Part shown: positions 1 to 10,380 of the stretch, one piece after another
Layout: each line of letters starts with the position of its first letter
Numbering within the stretch: the stretch's first letter is position 1
Source of the DNA: Enhydrobacter aerosaccus
GTDB lineage: Bacteria > Pseudomonadota > Alphaproteobacteria > Reyranellales > Reyranellaceae
Reading direction: 5' to 3'
Assembly (NCBI GenBank): GCA_903915535.1
Contig: CAIWTJ010000043.1
Coordinates: 62,001 to 126,000, forward strand
DNA: 64,000 bases
Notes under the pieces: generated by a model
What the model was told of the DNA's origin: nothing
The model's input: the letters and a program-made list of their open reading frames with translations, nothing else
Database searches by the model: none
Program-made: the position numbers and the translations under genes

Positions 1-32
1 TTGCGCGGACTATACGCGAGATCGGCGTCGGC

Positions 33-1298
33 GTGAGCGATCCCGCCGATTTGGAGCGCGCCCGGGCGCTCCGCCGTATCAAAATCTACGCCACGGTTCT
101 GCTGGTCGGCACGGCGGCGCTGTTCGTCGTCGCCCGGCACTTAGAATCCGGCCACTGGGCCTGGGGCTACGTCGCGGCTTTCGCCGCGGCGGCGACGGTC
201 GGCGGCCTGGCCGACTGGTACGCGGTGGTGGCGCTGTTCCGCCGGCCGCTCGGCCTGCCGATCCCGCACACTGCAATCATTCCCCGCAATCACGTACGCA
301 TCGCCGACAATCTCGGCGCCTTCATCGAGACCAACTTCCTGGCGCCCGATGCTGTCGAAAAGAAGTTGGGCGAGGTCGATTTTGCCGCCCAGATCGCCGA
401 CTGGCTGGGCAACGCCGAACGCAGCGCGGCGCTGGCCGGCTTCACGACCCGGCTGCTGCCGCAGATGCTGACGGCGATCGATCAATCGGGCCTGCGTGGC
501 TTCCTGGGCGGCCGGGTGCGCGCCGAGCTGGAGCGGATCGAGCTGGCGCCGCTGGCAGGCAATCTGCTGTCGGCCTTGATGGAGACAGGCCGGCATCAGC
601 GGCTGTTGAACGAGCTGATGGGGGCGCTCGACAGGATGCTCTCCAGCGAGGAGACACTGAAGGTCTTCCGGGAGAAGATTCGCGCGGAGTTGCCCGCGGT
701 GTTCAACCTGTATCGGGCCGACGCCTATCTTCTGCGCAAGATCGTGGCGTCGACGTCGTCGTTCATCGAGGAGGCCCGCAAGGACCCGCAGCATCCGCTG
801 CGGCAGGAGTTCGACGGCTTTGTCGCGGGCTTCGTGGACCGTCTGCGCACCTCGAAGGACTTCGCGCGGCGGGCGGAGAAGCTCAAGCGCGACCTGCTGG
901 ACCGTCCCGAAGTGGCGCGGCTGTCGGAGGGGGCATGGGACAGCATCCGTTCGTTCATCGAGAGCGATGCGAAGAGCGGGGAGTCGCAAATCCGTCGCCA
1001 ACTTGAAACCATTCTTGTCGATATCGGGCGGCAACTTGGCCGCGACAGCGCGATCCGGCTGGAGATCAACCGCGGCCTGGTGCGGCTTCTGTCGGACTTC
1101 GTCCAGAGCCAAAAGAGCGGCGTGGGGCGCTTCATCGCCGATCAGGTGAAGGGCTGGGACATCGACGTGCTGATCGGCCGGATCGAACTCACGGTCGGCC
1201 GCGACCTGCAATACATCCGCTTCAACGGTGCCATGATAGGCGGCCTTGCCGGTTTGGCCTTGCACGCCATCGATCAGGGGTTGAAGCTCGGCTTCTAG
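33..1298 (+). CDS. DUF445 family membrane-associated protein
   Basis: 421-aa ORF; N-terminal TM segments and GGLADWYAVVALFRRPLGLPIPHTAIIPRN motif typical of DUF445. Confidence 0.85.
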   Translation: MSDPADLERARALRRIKIYATVLLVGTAALFVVARHLESGHWAWGYVAAFAAAATVGGLADWYAVVALFRRPLGLPIPHTAIIPRNHVRIADNLGAFIETNFLAPDAVEKKLGEVDFAAQIADWLGNAERSAALAGFTTRLLPQMLTAIDQSGLRGFLGGRVRAELERIELAPLAGNLLSALMETGRHQRLLNELMGALDRMLSSEETLKVFREKIRAELPAVFNLYRADAYLLRKIVASTSSFIEEARKDPQHPLRQEFDGFVAGFVDRLRTSKDFARRAEKLKRDLLDRPEVARLSEGAWDSIRSFIESDAKSGESQIRRQLETILVDIGRQLGRDSAIRLEINRGLVRLLSDFVQSQKSGVGRFIADQVKGWDIDVLIGRIELTVGRDLQYIRFNGAMIGGLAGLALHAIDQGLKLGF

Positions 1299-1316
1299 TT
1301 CACAGAGGAGGTTGCG

Positions 1317-1739
1317 ATGTCCGACCCGACCAAGACCTTTACCGACATGTTCAAGTCGCTCGGTGAGCAGCTGAAGGTGCCGTCGTTCGACATGAACAAG
1401 ATCATGGAACAGCAGCAAAAGAACATCGATGCGATGACCCGCTCCTGGCAGGCCATCGGCGCCGGCGCGCAGGAAGTGGCGAAGAAGCAGCGCGAAATCT
1501 TCGATGCCGCCGTCAAGGACATCACCGATCTGGCCAAGGAGTACCAGCCCGGTGGCGCGCCGCACGAGGCCGTGGCCAAGCACGCCGATTTCGCCAAGAA
1601 GGCGATGGAGGCTGCGATCGCCAATACCCGCGACATCGCCGAACTCACCAAGAAGTCGGCGGGCGAGGCGCTCTCGATCGTGCACGACCGGATGAAGGAA
1701 TCCTTCGACGAGATCCGCGCGAGCGTGGAGAAGAAGTAG
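1317..1739 (+). CDS. Phasin family protein
   Basis: 140 aa, helical, FDMNKIMEQQQKNIDAMTRSWQ...AQEVAKKQREIFDAAVKD pattern of polyhydroxyalkanoate granule phasins. Confidence 0.8.
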   Translation: MSDPTKTFTDMFKSLGEQLKVPSFDMNKIMEQQQKNIDAMTRSWQAIGAGAQEVAKKQREIFDAAVKDITDLAKEYQPGGAPHEAVAKHADFAKKAMEAAIANTRDIAELTKKSAGEALSIVHDRMKESFDEIRASVEKK

Positions 1740-1747
1740 CGAGCGCG

Positions 1748-3436
1748 ATGGATCGTTTCTGGCTGAAGAACTATCCGGCGGGCGTGCCGGCGGACATCGA
1801 TCCGTCGCTCTATCCAAGCGTCGTGGCCTTGATCGAGGAGAGCTTCGCGAAGTATCGCGACGCCAAGGCCTATGTCTGCATGGACAAGGCCCTGAGCTTC
1901 GGGGAGATCGACGAACTGTCGCGGGCGCTGGCGGCATGGCTGCAGGGCAGGGGCCTGAAGCGCGGCGCGCGCGTGGCGATCATGATGCCGAACGTGCTGC
2001 AGTATCCCGTCGCGGTGGCAGCCGTGCTGCGTGCAGGTTTCATCGCGGTCAATTTCAACCCGCTCTACACCGCGCGCGAACTCGAGCATCAGCTCAGGGA
2101 TTCCGGCGCCGAGGCGGCGATCGTACTCGAGAACTTTGCCGCCACGCTCGAGCACGCAATGGCGGACTCGGCGGTCAAGCACGTGATCGTGGCCACGATG
2201 GGCGACCTGCTGGGATTTCCCAAGGGGCCGATCGTGAACTTCGTCGTGCGCACGATGCGCAAGCTGGTGAAGCCTTTCGCGCTGGCGGGACACGCGAAGT
2301 TCAACGACGTCATCACCCAGGGCCGGGCGATGACGTTCGACCGCCCCGACCTGGGTCCCGACGATGTCGCGGTGCTGCAATACACCGGCGGCACGACCGG
2401 CGTCGCCAAGGGCGCCACCCTGCTGCATCGCACGCTGGTGGCCAATTTGCTGGCGTCCGAAGCCTGGCTGCAGCCCGGGCTCAAGCGAAAGAAGATCGAT
2501 GGGCAAGTCACCATCGTCTGCGCGCTGCCGCTCTATCACGTGTTCGCGTTCGTGACCTGCGGCCTGCTCGGCATGCGCACTGGCGCGCTCAATATCCTGA
2601 TCCCCGATCCGCGCGACATGAAGGGCACGATCAGGACGCTCGCCAAATTTCGCATCAACATTTTCCCGGGCGTGAACACGCTGTTCAACGGGCTGGTGCA
2701 TCAGCCCGCCTTCGCGAAGCTCGACTTCTCCGGCCTCGCCATCACCAACGGCGGCGGCATGGCGGTGCAGGAGGCCGTGGCGAAGAACTGGCTCGCCGTC
2801 ACGGGCTGCCCGATCGTCGAGGGGTACGGGCTCAGTGAAACCTCGGCCGGCGTCACCTGCAATCCGACCGACTCCTTGACCTATACAGGAACGATCGGGC
2901 TCCCGCTGCCCAACGTCGAGATCCGCATCCTCGACGACGACGGCAAGGATGTGCCGCTCGGCCAGCCGGGGGAAATAGCGATCAAGGGTCCGCAGGTCAT
3001 GCGGGACTACTGGCAACGGCCCGATGAAACGGCGCAGGTCATGACAGCCGACGGCTTCTTCAAATCCGGCGACATCGGCGTGATGGACCAGGGCGGCTAC
3101 GTGAAGATCGTGGATCGCAAGAAGGACATGATCGTCGTCTCGGGCTTCAAGGTGTTCCCCAACGAGATCGAGGCGGTTGTCGCGGGCTTCCCGGGTGTCC
3201 TCGAATGCGCCGCGGTTGGCGTGCCCGACGCACGGTCGGGCGAGGTGGTCATGCTGTTCGTGGTGAAGAAGGATGCCTCGCTCTCCAAGGAAGCGCTCGA
3301 GGCGTTCTGCGCTAGGGAATTCACCGGCTACAAGCGGCCGAAGTATATCGAGTTCCGGACGGTCCTGCCCAAGACTAACGTGGGCAAGATCCTGCGCCGC
3401 GAACTGCGAGACGAGGTGACCAAGAAAGCGGCGTGA
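1748..3436 (+). CDS. fadD: Long-chain fatty acid--CoA ligase (AMP-binding)
   Basis: YTGGTTGVAKGATL AMP-binding motif, GYGLSETSAGVT, and C-terminal GKILRRELRDE. Confidence 0.9.
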   Translation: MDRFWLKNYPAGVPADIDPSLYPSVVALIEESFAKYRDAKAYVCMDKALSFGEIDELSRALAAWLQGRGLKRGARVAIMMPNVLQYPVAVAAVLRAGFIAVNFNPLYTARELEHQLRDSGAEAAIVLENFAATLEHAMADSAVKHVIVATMGDLLGFPKGPIVNFVVRTMRKLVKPFALAGHAKFNDVITQGRAMTFDRPDLGPDDVAVLQYTGGTTGVAKGATLLHRTLVANLLASEAWLQPGLKRKKIDGQVTIVCALPLYHVFAFVTCGLLGMRTGALNILIPDPRDMKGTIRTLAKFRINIFPGVNTLFNGLVHQPAFAKLDFSGLAITNGGGMAVQEAVAKNWLAVTGCPIVEGYGLSETSAGVTCNPTDSLTYTGTIGLPLPNVEIRILDDDGKDVPLGQPGEIAIKGPQVMRDYWQRPDETAQVMTADGFFKSGDIGVMDQGGYVKIVDRKKDMIVVSGFKVFPNEIEAVVAGFPGVLECAAVGVPDARSGEVVMLFVVKKDASLSKEALEAFCAREFTGYKRPKYIEFRTVLPKTNVGKILRRELRDEVTKKAA

Positions 3437-3509
3437 TTCACGGTCTGTGTGCGCAACCGCGGTGCCTCCCCCGCGTTTGCCGATGAGGCGACTTCCAAGG
3501 GAGAGCACG

Positions 3510-4076
3510 ATGAATGCGACAAAACTGCTGTGCACCATGGCGATCGGTCTGTCCGCCGCTGCGTGCAATACCTATTCGACCACGACCCAGGCGGTCGCCC
3601 CTCCCGGGCCGGTCGTCCTGACCGGTTCCGAGCAGGCCTGCCTCGACTACGGCTTCACCCCCGCGACCGTCGGTTACGATCGATGCGTCACCCGCGAGCA
3701 TGAGGCCCGCCTGCGCGGCCGCGTGGTGGCTTCGTACAGCGAAGGCCAGCTCGCCGAAGACGCCCGCTCGGCCTGCTATTCCTATGGCCTGGAGCCCGCC
3801 ACGCCGCGGTATGACCGCTGCGTGAGCCGCGAGCTCGACGCCCGCCGCTACCGCGAGGGCGTGGCGTACAACAGCCCGGCGCCGGGATATACGACCGTCA
3901 CGACCTATTCGACGCAGAACGTCGGTCCCGCTCCCTACTACGCCGAGCCGGCCCAGAATACGCCGCCCGCTGGCGTTCAGGCCTTTAAGGACGAGTACGG
4001 TTTCCGCTATGATGGCCAAGGTAACCGGCTCGATCGTAACGGGAACATCGTCAGCCCGCAGTCGACGCAGCCCTAG
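3510..4076 (+). CDS. Putative lipoprotein with internal ACxxYGxxPATxxYDRC duplication
   Basis: In-frame ATG at 3510 with SD gggagag; lipobox-like signal (LSAAACN); upstream part of listed ORF looks like extension. Confidence 0.65.
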   Translation: MNATKLLCTMAIGLSAAACNTYSTTTQAVAPPGPVVLTGSEQACLDYGFTPATVGYDRCVTREHEARLRGRVVASYSEGQLAEDARSACYSYGLEPATPRYDRCVSRELDARRYREGVAYNSPAPGYTTVTTYSTQNVGPAPYYAEPAQNTPPAGVQAFKDEYGFRYDGQGNRLDRNGNIVSPQSTQP

Positions 4077-4084
4077 GGGGATTG

Positions 4085-4567
4085 ATGGCGGCATCGCGTT
4101 CGTTGGCCTGTGTTCTTGTTGGATTGGCCATAACCGGCTGCGCGGACGCCCTGCCGAAGCCTGAATACACTTACGTGAAACAGCCGGCGCCGATCCGCGT
4201 GCTGCCAGATGGCACGCGGGTCGACGATCGCGGCTACTACCTCGACGAGCACGGCTATCGCCTCGATCGCAACGGCAAGCTGCTGGGCGAAGTGAACTAC
4301 GATTCCAAGACGGACAACACGGTCTCGTCCAACGCCGTGGCCGGCTATTTCATCAGCAGCACGGGCGAGGTCGCCACGGGCACTGTGGCAGTGCCGAGCG
4401 AAGGTGGACGCGCTGGCGCAGGCTATGGCCCCGGCAGCTCGGCGCCTGTGAGCGCGGGGACCTCGAACGTGCCGCGCGGCCGTGGCGAGGCGATCTCGCC
4501 GTCTGCGCCGCCGACGCCCGCCGCCACGACGACGCCGATCCCGTTGGCGCCGCCCGCGACCAAGTAG
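4085..4567 (+). CDS. Putative lipoprotein, shares YRLDRNGK motif with upstream gene
   Basis: Signal-like N-terminus ending LAITGCAD; ORF of ~160 aa. Confidence 0.65.
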   Translation: MAASRSLACVLVGLAITGCADALPKPEYTYVKQPAPIRVLPDGTRVDDRGYYLDEHGYRLDRNGKLLGEVNYDSKTDNTVSSNAVAGYFISSTGEVATGTVAVPSEGGRAGAGYGPGSSAPVSAGTSNVPRGRGEAISPSAPPTPAATTTPIPLAPPATK

Positions 4568-4591
4568 GCCGCTCTACTCGACAAGTCGCGT

Positions 4592-5566
4592 TTACTCGAC
4601 CTTGACGCCGGCGGCCTTGATGACTGGCGCCCACTTGGCGATTTCGTCGGTAATGAACTTCGCCGTCCTCTCGGGCGTGGTGTCCGGCGTGGGCGGCGCA
4701 CCGAGATCGTTCAGGTATTTCACCATGTCGGGATCGGCCAGCATCTTGCGCGACGCCTGGTCGAGCGTGTCGACAATCGGCTTGGGCAGGTTGGCCGGCC
4801 CGAGGATCAGGTTGAACGTATAAGCCTCGTAGCCCTTCACGCCGGCCTCGATCATCGTCGGGACCTGCGGTGCGATCGGGGAGCGCGCACTGTAGGCGAT
4901 GGCCAGGATGCGGATCTTTCCCGCGTTGTGCAGCGGCAGCATCGTGGCGAAGGTGTCGAACATCCAGGCAATCTGGCCCGACATCATGTCGTTCAGCGCG
5001 GGCCCCGACCCCTTGTACGGAATGTGCTCGACATCCATGCCGCCCACTTCGCGTTTGAAGTACTCGCCGCTCAGATGAAAGATGCCTCCCGTGCCCGAGG
5101 AGCCGTAGGAATACTTGCCCGGGTTCTTCTTCATCAGGTCGACAAGGCCCATCACCGTGTCGGGCATGTCCATCCGCACCGCCAGCACCGCCGGATTGAC
5201 GCAGATCGAGGCGATCGGCGTGAAGTCCTTCACCGCGTCGTAGAGCGGTTTCACGTAGGCGGTCGGATTGATCGCATGCGTCGAGGAGGTCGCGAACAGC
5301 AGCGTGTAGCCGTCGGGCTTGGCGTTCTTCACTTCGACCGAGCCGATCGAGCCCGCGGCGCCTGCCTTGTTGTCGATCACCCAGGTCTGGCCCATCAGTC
5401 CCGTCATCCTCTCGCCGACCTTGCGGCCGATGATGTCGGTCGGGCCGGCCGGCGCGAAGGGAATCACGAGGCGGATCGGCCGCTCGGGATATTTCGTCTG
5501 CGCGCGAACGAGGGAAGGGGCCGCGACGAGGCCGAGGCCAGCGGACAACAGATGACGACGCTTCAT
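4592..5566 (-). CDS. Bug/TctC family tripartite tricarboxylate transporter substrate-binding protein
   Basis: MKRRHLLSAGLGLVAAPSLVRAQ signal peptide; YPERPIRLVIPFAPAGPTDIIGR and GSSGTGGIFHLSGEYFK signatures. Confidence 0.9.
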   Translation of the reverse strand: MKRRHLLSAGLGLVAAPSLVRAQTKYPERPIRLVIPFAPAGPTDIIGRKVGERMTGLMGQTWVIDNKAGAAGSIGSVEVKNAKPDGYTLLFATSSTHAINPTAYVKPLYDAVKDFTPIASICVNPAVLAVRMDMPDTVMGLVDLMKKNPGKYSYGSSGTGGIFHLSGEYFKREVGGMDVEHIPYKGSGPALNDMMSGQIAWMFDTFATMLPLHNAGKIRILAIAYSARSPIAPQVPTMIEAGVKGYEAYTFNLILGPANLPKPIVDTLDQASRKMLADPDMVKYLNDLGAPPTPDTTPERTAKFITDEIAKWAPVIKAAGVKVE

Positions 5567-5642
5567 ACGCAACAACTCCTGAACTGTTGTTGCACAATAA
5601 CTGAAGGCCGGTGGGCCCGATAATGCGCTGTCGTCGCAGGCG

Positions 5643-6629
5643 CTACTCGATCTTCACCCCGGCCGACCTGATCACCGGCGCCCACTTGGCGATCTCGTCG
5701 TTGATGAATTTCGCCGTGACCTCCGGCGAGGTGTTCAGCGTCGGCACGGCCGCGATGTCGTTCAGGAACTTCACCATCTCGGCATCCGCCATCATCTTGC
5801 GCGCCGCCTGGTCGATCGTGTCGACGATCGGTTTGGGCATGCCGGCCGGGCCCAGGATCAGGTTGAACGTATAAGCCTCGTAGCCCTTCACGCCGGCTTC
5901 GATCATGGTCGGCACATCCGGCGCGATGTCGGCGCGCTTGGCGTAGGCGTAGGCCAGGATGCGCGCCTTGCCCGCCTTGTGGAGCTGGAGCGTCGTGCTG
6001 AAGGTCTCGAACATCCAGGCGATCTGGCCCGACATCATGTCGTTCAGCGCCGGCATCGAGCCCTTGTAGGGCACATGCTCGACGTCCATGCCGCCGACCT
6101 CGCGCTTGAAGTACTCGGCCGCGAGGTGAAGGATCGAGCCCGCGCCCGAGGACCCGTAGGAATACTTGCCCGGGTTCTTCTTCATCAGCTCGACCAGGCC
6201 CTTCACCGTGTCGGGCATGTCGGGCCGCACGACCAGAACCAGCGGATTGACGCAGATCGAGGCGATCGGCGTGAAGTCCTTCACCGCATCGTAGGCGGGC
6301 TTCACGAAGGCCGTGGGATTGATGGCGTGCGTCGAGGAGGGCGCGCAGAGCAGCGTGTAGCCGTCCGGCTTGGCGTTCTTTACGTCGACCGCGCCGATCG
6401 ATCCCGCGGCGCCCGCCTTGTTGTCCACGATCCAGGTCTGGCCCATGAGGCCTGTCATCTTCTCCGCGGCCTTGCGGCCGATGATGTCGGTCGGACCTGC
6501 CGGCGCGAAGGGGATCACGAAGCGGATCGGATGATCGGGATACTTGGCCTGCGCCCGCGCGAGACCGGGCGCGAGAGACGGCGCGGCAAGGGCACCCAGA
6601 CCGGCAACGAGAAGATCGCGACGCTTCAT
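5643..6629 (-). CDS. Bug/TctC family substrate-binding protein (paralogue of preceding gene)
   Basis: MKRRDLLVAGLGALAAPSL start at 6629; strong visible similarity to the 4592..5566 product. Confidence 0.9.
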   Translation of the reverse strand: MKRRDLLVAGLGALAAPSLAPGLARAQAKYPDHPIRFVIPFAPAGPTDIIGRKAAEKMTGLMGQTWIVDNKAGAAGSIGAVDVKNAKPDGYTLLCAPSSTHAINPTAFVKPAYDAVKDFTPIASICVNPLVLVVRPDMPDTVKGLVELMKKNPGKYSYGSSGAGSILHLAAEYFKREVGGMDVEHVPYKGSMPALNDMMSGQIAWMFETFSTTLQLHKAGKARILAYAYAKRADIAPDVPTMIEAGVKGYEAYTFNLILGPAGMPKPIVDTIDQAARKMMADAEMVKFLNDIAAVPTLNTSPEVTAKFINDEIAKWAPVIRSAGVKIE

Positions 6630-6717
6630 AGAACCACTCCCAAACGTTTCTTTCGTTGATTGCACACTAGCTGAGAGAGCTTGACCCGCCAATGCGGCAA
6701 AGCCACAAGTCCCCGTG

Positions 6718-8037
6718 ATGACCGGCCCCATCGTCCGCTTTGCGCCCAGTCCGACCGGCCTTCTGCATGTCGGCAACATTCGCGCAGCACTCTTCAACTG
6801 GCTGTTTGCGCGCCGGCACGGCGGGAAGTTCGTGCTGCGGCTGGACGATACCGACCGGCAGCGCAGCAAGCCCGAGTATGAGGCGGCGATCGAGCAGGAC
6901 CTGACCTGGCTTGGTCTCGTGTGGGACGCCAAGGAGCGCCAGTCCGATCGGCTGTCCCACTACGATGCGGCGCGCGACAAGCTGATCGCGTCGGGCCGGC
7001 TCTATCCCTGCTACGAGACGCCGGAAGAACTCGACTTCAAGCGCAAGCGCCTGCAGGCGCAGGGCCGTCCGCCGGTCTACGATCGCGCCGCGCTGAAGCT
7101 CGACGCGGCCGCACGCGCCAAACTGGAGGCCGAGGGCCGCACGCCGCACTGGCGATTCAAGCTGATCTCGGAGGAGGTGCGCTGGGACGACCTCGTGCGC
7201 GGCGCCCAGCATGTCGACGAGGCGAGCCAGAGCGATCCCGTCCTCGTGCGCGCCGACGGCTCCTACCTCTACAGTTTCACCTCGGTCGTCGACGACATCG
7301 ACATGGCGATCACCCATGTGATCCGCGGCGAGGACCACGTCACCAACACCGGCGCGCAGATCCAGATGTTCGAGGCGTTGGGCGGAACCGTTCCGGTGTT
7401 CGGCCATCTGCCGCTGCTGGTCGATGCCAAGGGCGCCGGCCTCAGCAAGCGCACCGGGTCGTTGTCGATCGGCGACCTGCGCGCGGGCGGCATCGAGGCG
7501 CTGGCGATCGATGCGCTGCTGGCGCGCATCGGCACGGCCGATGCGGTCGAGCCCGTGACGTCGCTCGATACGTTGGTTGCGACCGTCGACTTTGCGCGCG
7601 TGGGCCGCGCCGCCGCGCGTTTCTCCGAGGAGGAGCTCGCGCATCTCAGCGCGCGGACCTTGCACGCGATGCCCTACGCCGACGTGCGCGCGCGTCTCGG
7701 CGCCGACGTCGACGAGACGCTGTGGCTCGCGGTGCGCGGCAACCTCACGAAGCTCGACGACGCGAAGGCCTGGGCGACGGTCGTGCGCGGCTCGATCACG
7801 CCGGTGATAGAGGACGCCGCTTTCCTCACCGAGGCTGCCGCGAAACTGCCGTCCGAGCCGTGGGGCGAGACGACGTGGAAGGACTGGACGTCAGGTCTGG
7901 GCCGAAAGGGCAAGGCGCTGTTCCATCCTCTGCGCCTGGCGCTCACCGCGCAGGAGAAGGGCCCGGAGATGGCCAAGCTCCTGCCGCTGATCGGCCGTAC
8001 GAAAGCCGCGGCCCGCCTCAAGGGGCAGACGGCGTAG
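6718..8037 (+). CDS. gltX: Glutamyl-tRNA synthetase
   Basis: [25 protein letters not shown] (HIGH region) and GLSKRTGS (KMSKS-like). Confidence 0.93.
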   Translation: MTGPIVRFAPSPTGLLHVGNIRAALFNWLFARRHGGKFVLRLDDTDRQRSKPEYEAAIEQDLTWLGLVWDAKERQSDRLSHYDAARDKLIASGRLYPCYETPEELDFKRKRLQAQGRPPVYDRAALKLDAAARAKLEAEGRTPHWRFKLISEEVRWDDLVRGAQHVDEASQSDPVLVRADGSYLYSFTSVVDDIDMAITHVIRGEDHVTNTGAQIQMFEALGGTVPVFGHLPLLVDAKGAGLSKRTGSLSIGDLRAGGIEALAIDALLARIGTADAVEPVTSLDTLVATVDFARVGRAAARFSEEELAHLSARTLHAMPYADVRARLGADVDETLWLAVRGNLTKLDDAKAWATVVRGSITPVIEDAAFLTEAAAKLPSEPWGETTWKDWTSGLGRKGKALFHPLRLALTAQEKGPEMAKLLPLIGRTKAAARLKGQTA

Positions 8038-8082
8038 CAATTGCGGCAGGGCTGAATCGGCACTCCGTGCTAATAGGCAGCC

Positions 8083-10233
8083 ATGCGTTTTCGCTCGGGG
8101 CTCCTCGCGATGACTCTCTTCCTCCCGGCTACCGTCGGGCCCGCCCAGGCCCAGTCGGGCGATCCAACTCGGCCGGTCCGCACGGTTGCTGGGCCCGCGC
8201 AAGCCGGTGATCCGCATCTATGGCTCGAAGAACTCGATTCGCCCCGGGCGATGGGCTGGGTGCGTACGCACAACGCGGCGAGCACGGGCGTTCTCGAAGG
8301 CGACCCGCGCTATGCAACCCTGTTCGGGGAAGCGCTGACGATCGCCGATGCGGCTGACCGGATCCCCGGAATCAACTTCATCGCCGGCGCGGTCTATAAT
8401 TTCTGGACCGACGCCGAGCATCCGCGCGGCATCTGGCGCACGACGACGCTCGACGACTACCAGTCGCCCGAGCCGCATTGGAAGACGCTCGTAGACGTCG
8501 ACGCGCTCGGCAAGGCCGAGGGACGCAGCTGGGTCTTTGGCGGCGCCTATTGCTTCAAGCCTGAAGGCCGACGCTGCATGATCTCGCTGTCCGATGGCGG
8601 CGAGGACGCAAATGAAATGCGCGAGTTCGACATAGAGCGCGGCCGCTTCGTCGAGGGAGGGTTCTACCTTCCGCGCGCCAAACAGTGGATGGTCTGGGAA
8701 GACGTCGATCATTTGCTGGTTACGCGTCCCTGGACCGAGGGCGACACTACTTCCTCCGGTTACCCTTACGATGTCAGACGGCTGGCGCGCGGCGCCGCGC
8801 TGGACTCCGCGGTCGAAGTCTATCGCGGCGTGAAGGCCACGGATCTCAATGTCGGACCGCAGTTGTTCTACGATACCGGGAACCGGGTCTCGCTGATCCG
8901 GCGTGGCCTCGATTTCTTCCGCTCTGAGTTCCATGTCATCACATCGCAAGGGGTGCGGCGCCTCGCACTTCCGCAGAAGTCTTCCGTCGTCGACCTCGTT
9001 TCAGGCCGTCTGATCGTGCGGCTGCGCGAGTCCTGGACTGCGAACGGCCGGACTTTCGACGAGGGCGCCATCGTCCACCTGGAGCTGGCGGAGGTGAGGG
9101 CCGATCCCGAGCATCTAAAGCCGTCGCTCGTCTGGGCACCGGGGCCGACAGAAGCCTTCGTGGGGCTCACGTCGTCGCGCGATACGCTTGTCCTCGCCAC
9201 GATGGACAATGTCCGCGGGCGGGCCTGGATCTATCGGGCGGCGCCCGCCGGAAGCTGGACGCACTCCGCCGTCGACCTGCCGGACAATATGTCCATCAGC
9301 CTCGGGTCGAGCGACGACAGGTCCGACGCCTCGCAGCTGTACGTCAGCAGCTTCCTTACGCCGTCGACGCTGTTGCTGCTCGATGGGGCCACGGGCAAGA
9401 CAGGGCCCATCAAGACCCTGCCGGGGAAATTCGATGCCGCCGCGCTCACGGTGGATCAGCACGAAGCGGTTTCCCCGGATGGAACGAAAATCCCGTACTT
9501 CATCGTCCACCGAAAGGACATGAAGCTGGATGGTTCCACACCGACGTGGATGTACGCCTATGGGGGCTTCGAGAGCAGCATGACGCCGGGCTATCGCGCG
9601 ACCTTGGGCAAGCTGTGGCTCGAGCGCGGCGGCGCATTCGTGCTGGCCAATATCCGCGGCGGCGGCGAGTTCGGGCCGCGCTGGCACCAAGCCGGGCTCG
9701 GCACCAAACGGCAACTCGTCTACGACGACTTCACGGCCGTCGCCCGCGACCTCATCGACCGCAAGATAACCTCGCCGCGACGTCTCGGCATCGAGGGCGG
9801 ATCGAACGGCGGTCTGTTGATGGGGGTCCAGTTCACCCAGCATCCCGAGCTTTGGAACGCCGTGGTGATCTCCGTGCCGCTGCTGGACATGATTCGGATT
9901 TCCAGAATCGCCGCCGGCGCATCGTGGATCGGCGAGTATGGCGACGTGAACGCCGACCCGGCCGTCATGGCCTTCTGGCAGAAGGCATCGCCTTACCAAA
10001 ATCTCCGCGCCGGGACGGCCTATCCCGAGCCCTTCATCTTCACGACGACCAAGGATGACCGTGTCGGCCCGCAACATGCTCGCAAGTTCGCCGCCCGTCT
10101 GGAGGAGATGAAACTGCCGTACTTCTATTTCGAGAACACGGAGGGCGGTCACGGAACGGGTGCAGATCACCGGCAGCAAGCCCGCGCCACGGCGCTCATC
10201 GCGATCTACATGCATAAGAAGCTGATGGACTGA
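8083..10233 (+). CDS. Prolyl oligopeptidase family (S9A) serine peptidase
   Basis: GGSNGGLLMG nucleophile elbow, ANIRGGGEFGPRWH, C-terminal GGHGTGADH. Confidence 0.9.
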   Translation: MRFRSGLLAMTLFLPATVGPAQAQSGDPTRPVRTVAGPAQAGDPHLWLEELDSPRAMGWVRTHNAASTGVLEGDPRYATLFGEALTIADAADRIPGINFIAGAVYNFWTDAEHPRGIWRTTTLDDYQSPEPHWKTLVDVDALGKAEGRSWVFGGAYCFKPEGRRCMISLSDGGEDANEMREFDIERGRFVEGGFYLPRAKQWMVWEDVDHLLVTRPWTEGDTTSSGYPYDVRRLARGAALDSAVEVYRGVKATDLNVGPQLFYDTGNRVSLIRRGLDFFRSEFHVITSQGVRRLALPQKSSVVDLVSGRLIVRLRESWTANGRTFDEGAIVHLELAEVRADPEHLKPSLVWAPGPTEAFVGLTSSRDTLVLATMDNVRGRAWIYRAAPAGSWTHSAVDLPDNMSISLGSSDDRSDASQLYVSSFLTPSTLLLLDGATGKTGPIKTLPGKFDAAALTVDQHEAVSPDGTKIPYFIVHRKDMKLDGSTPTWMYAYGGFESSMTPGYRATLGKLWLERGGAFVLANIRGGGEFGPRWHQAGLGTKRQLVYDDFTAVARDLIDRKITSPRRLGIEGGSNGGLLMGVQFTQHPELWNAVVISVPLLDMIRISRIAAGASWIGEYGDVNADPAVMAFWQKASPYQNLRAGTAYPEPFIFTTTKDDRVGPQHARKFAARLEEMKLPYFYFENTEGGHGTGADHRQQARATALIAIYMHKKLMD

Positions 10234-10380
10234 CGCGATTGCGTGGAAAGAACGCGTCGTATAAAGTGCCGCGATGTCGTTCTACTTTCTCCCTGACGCG
10301 CCCGGCGCGCGATGTATCGAGGTCTGAGGTCCGTTCAGGGCCTGTCGGTCTTCGACTGCATTTGATACGGGAGTAGGGCG

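Noticed and set aside
1295-3568. 757-aa minus-strand ORF
   Set aside because: Antisense to phasin and fadD; no recognisable domain.
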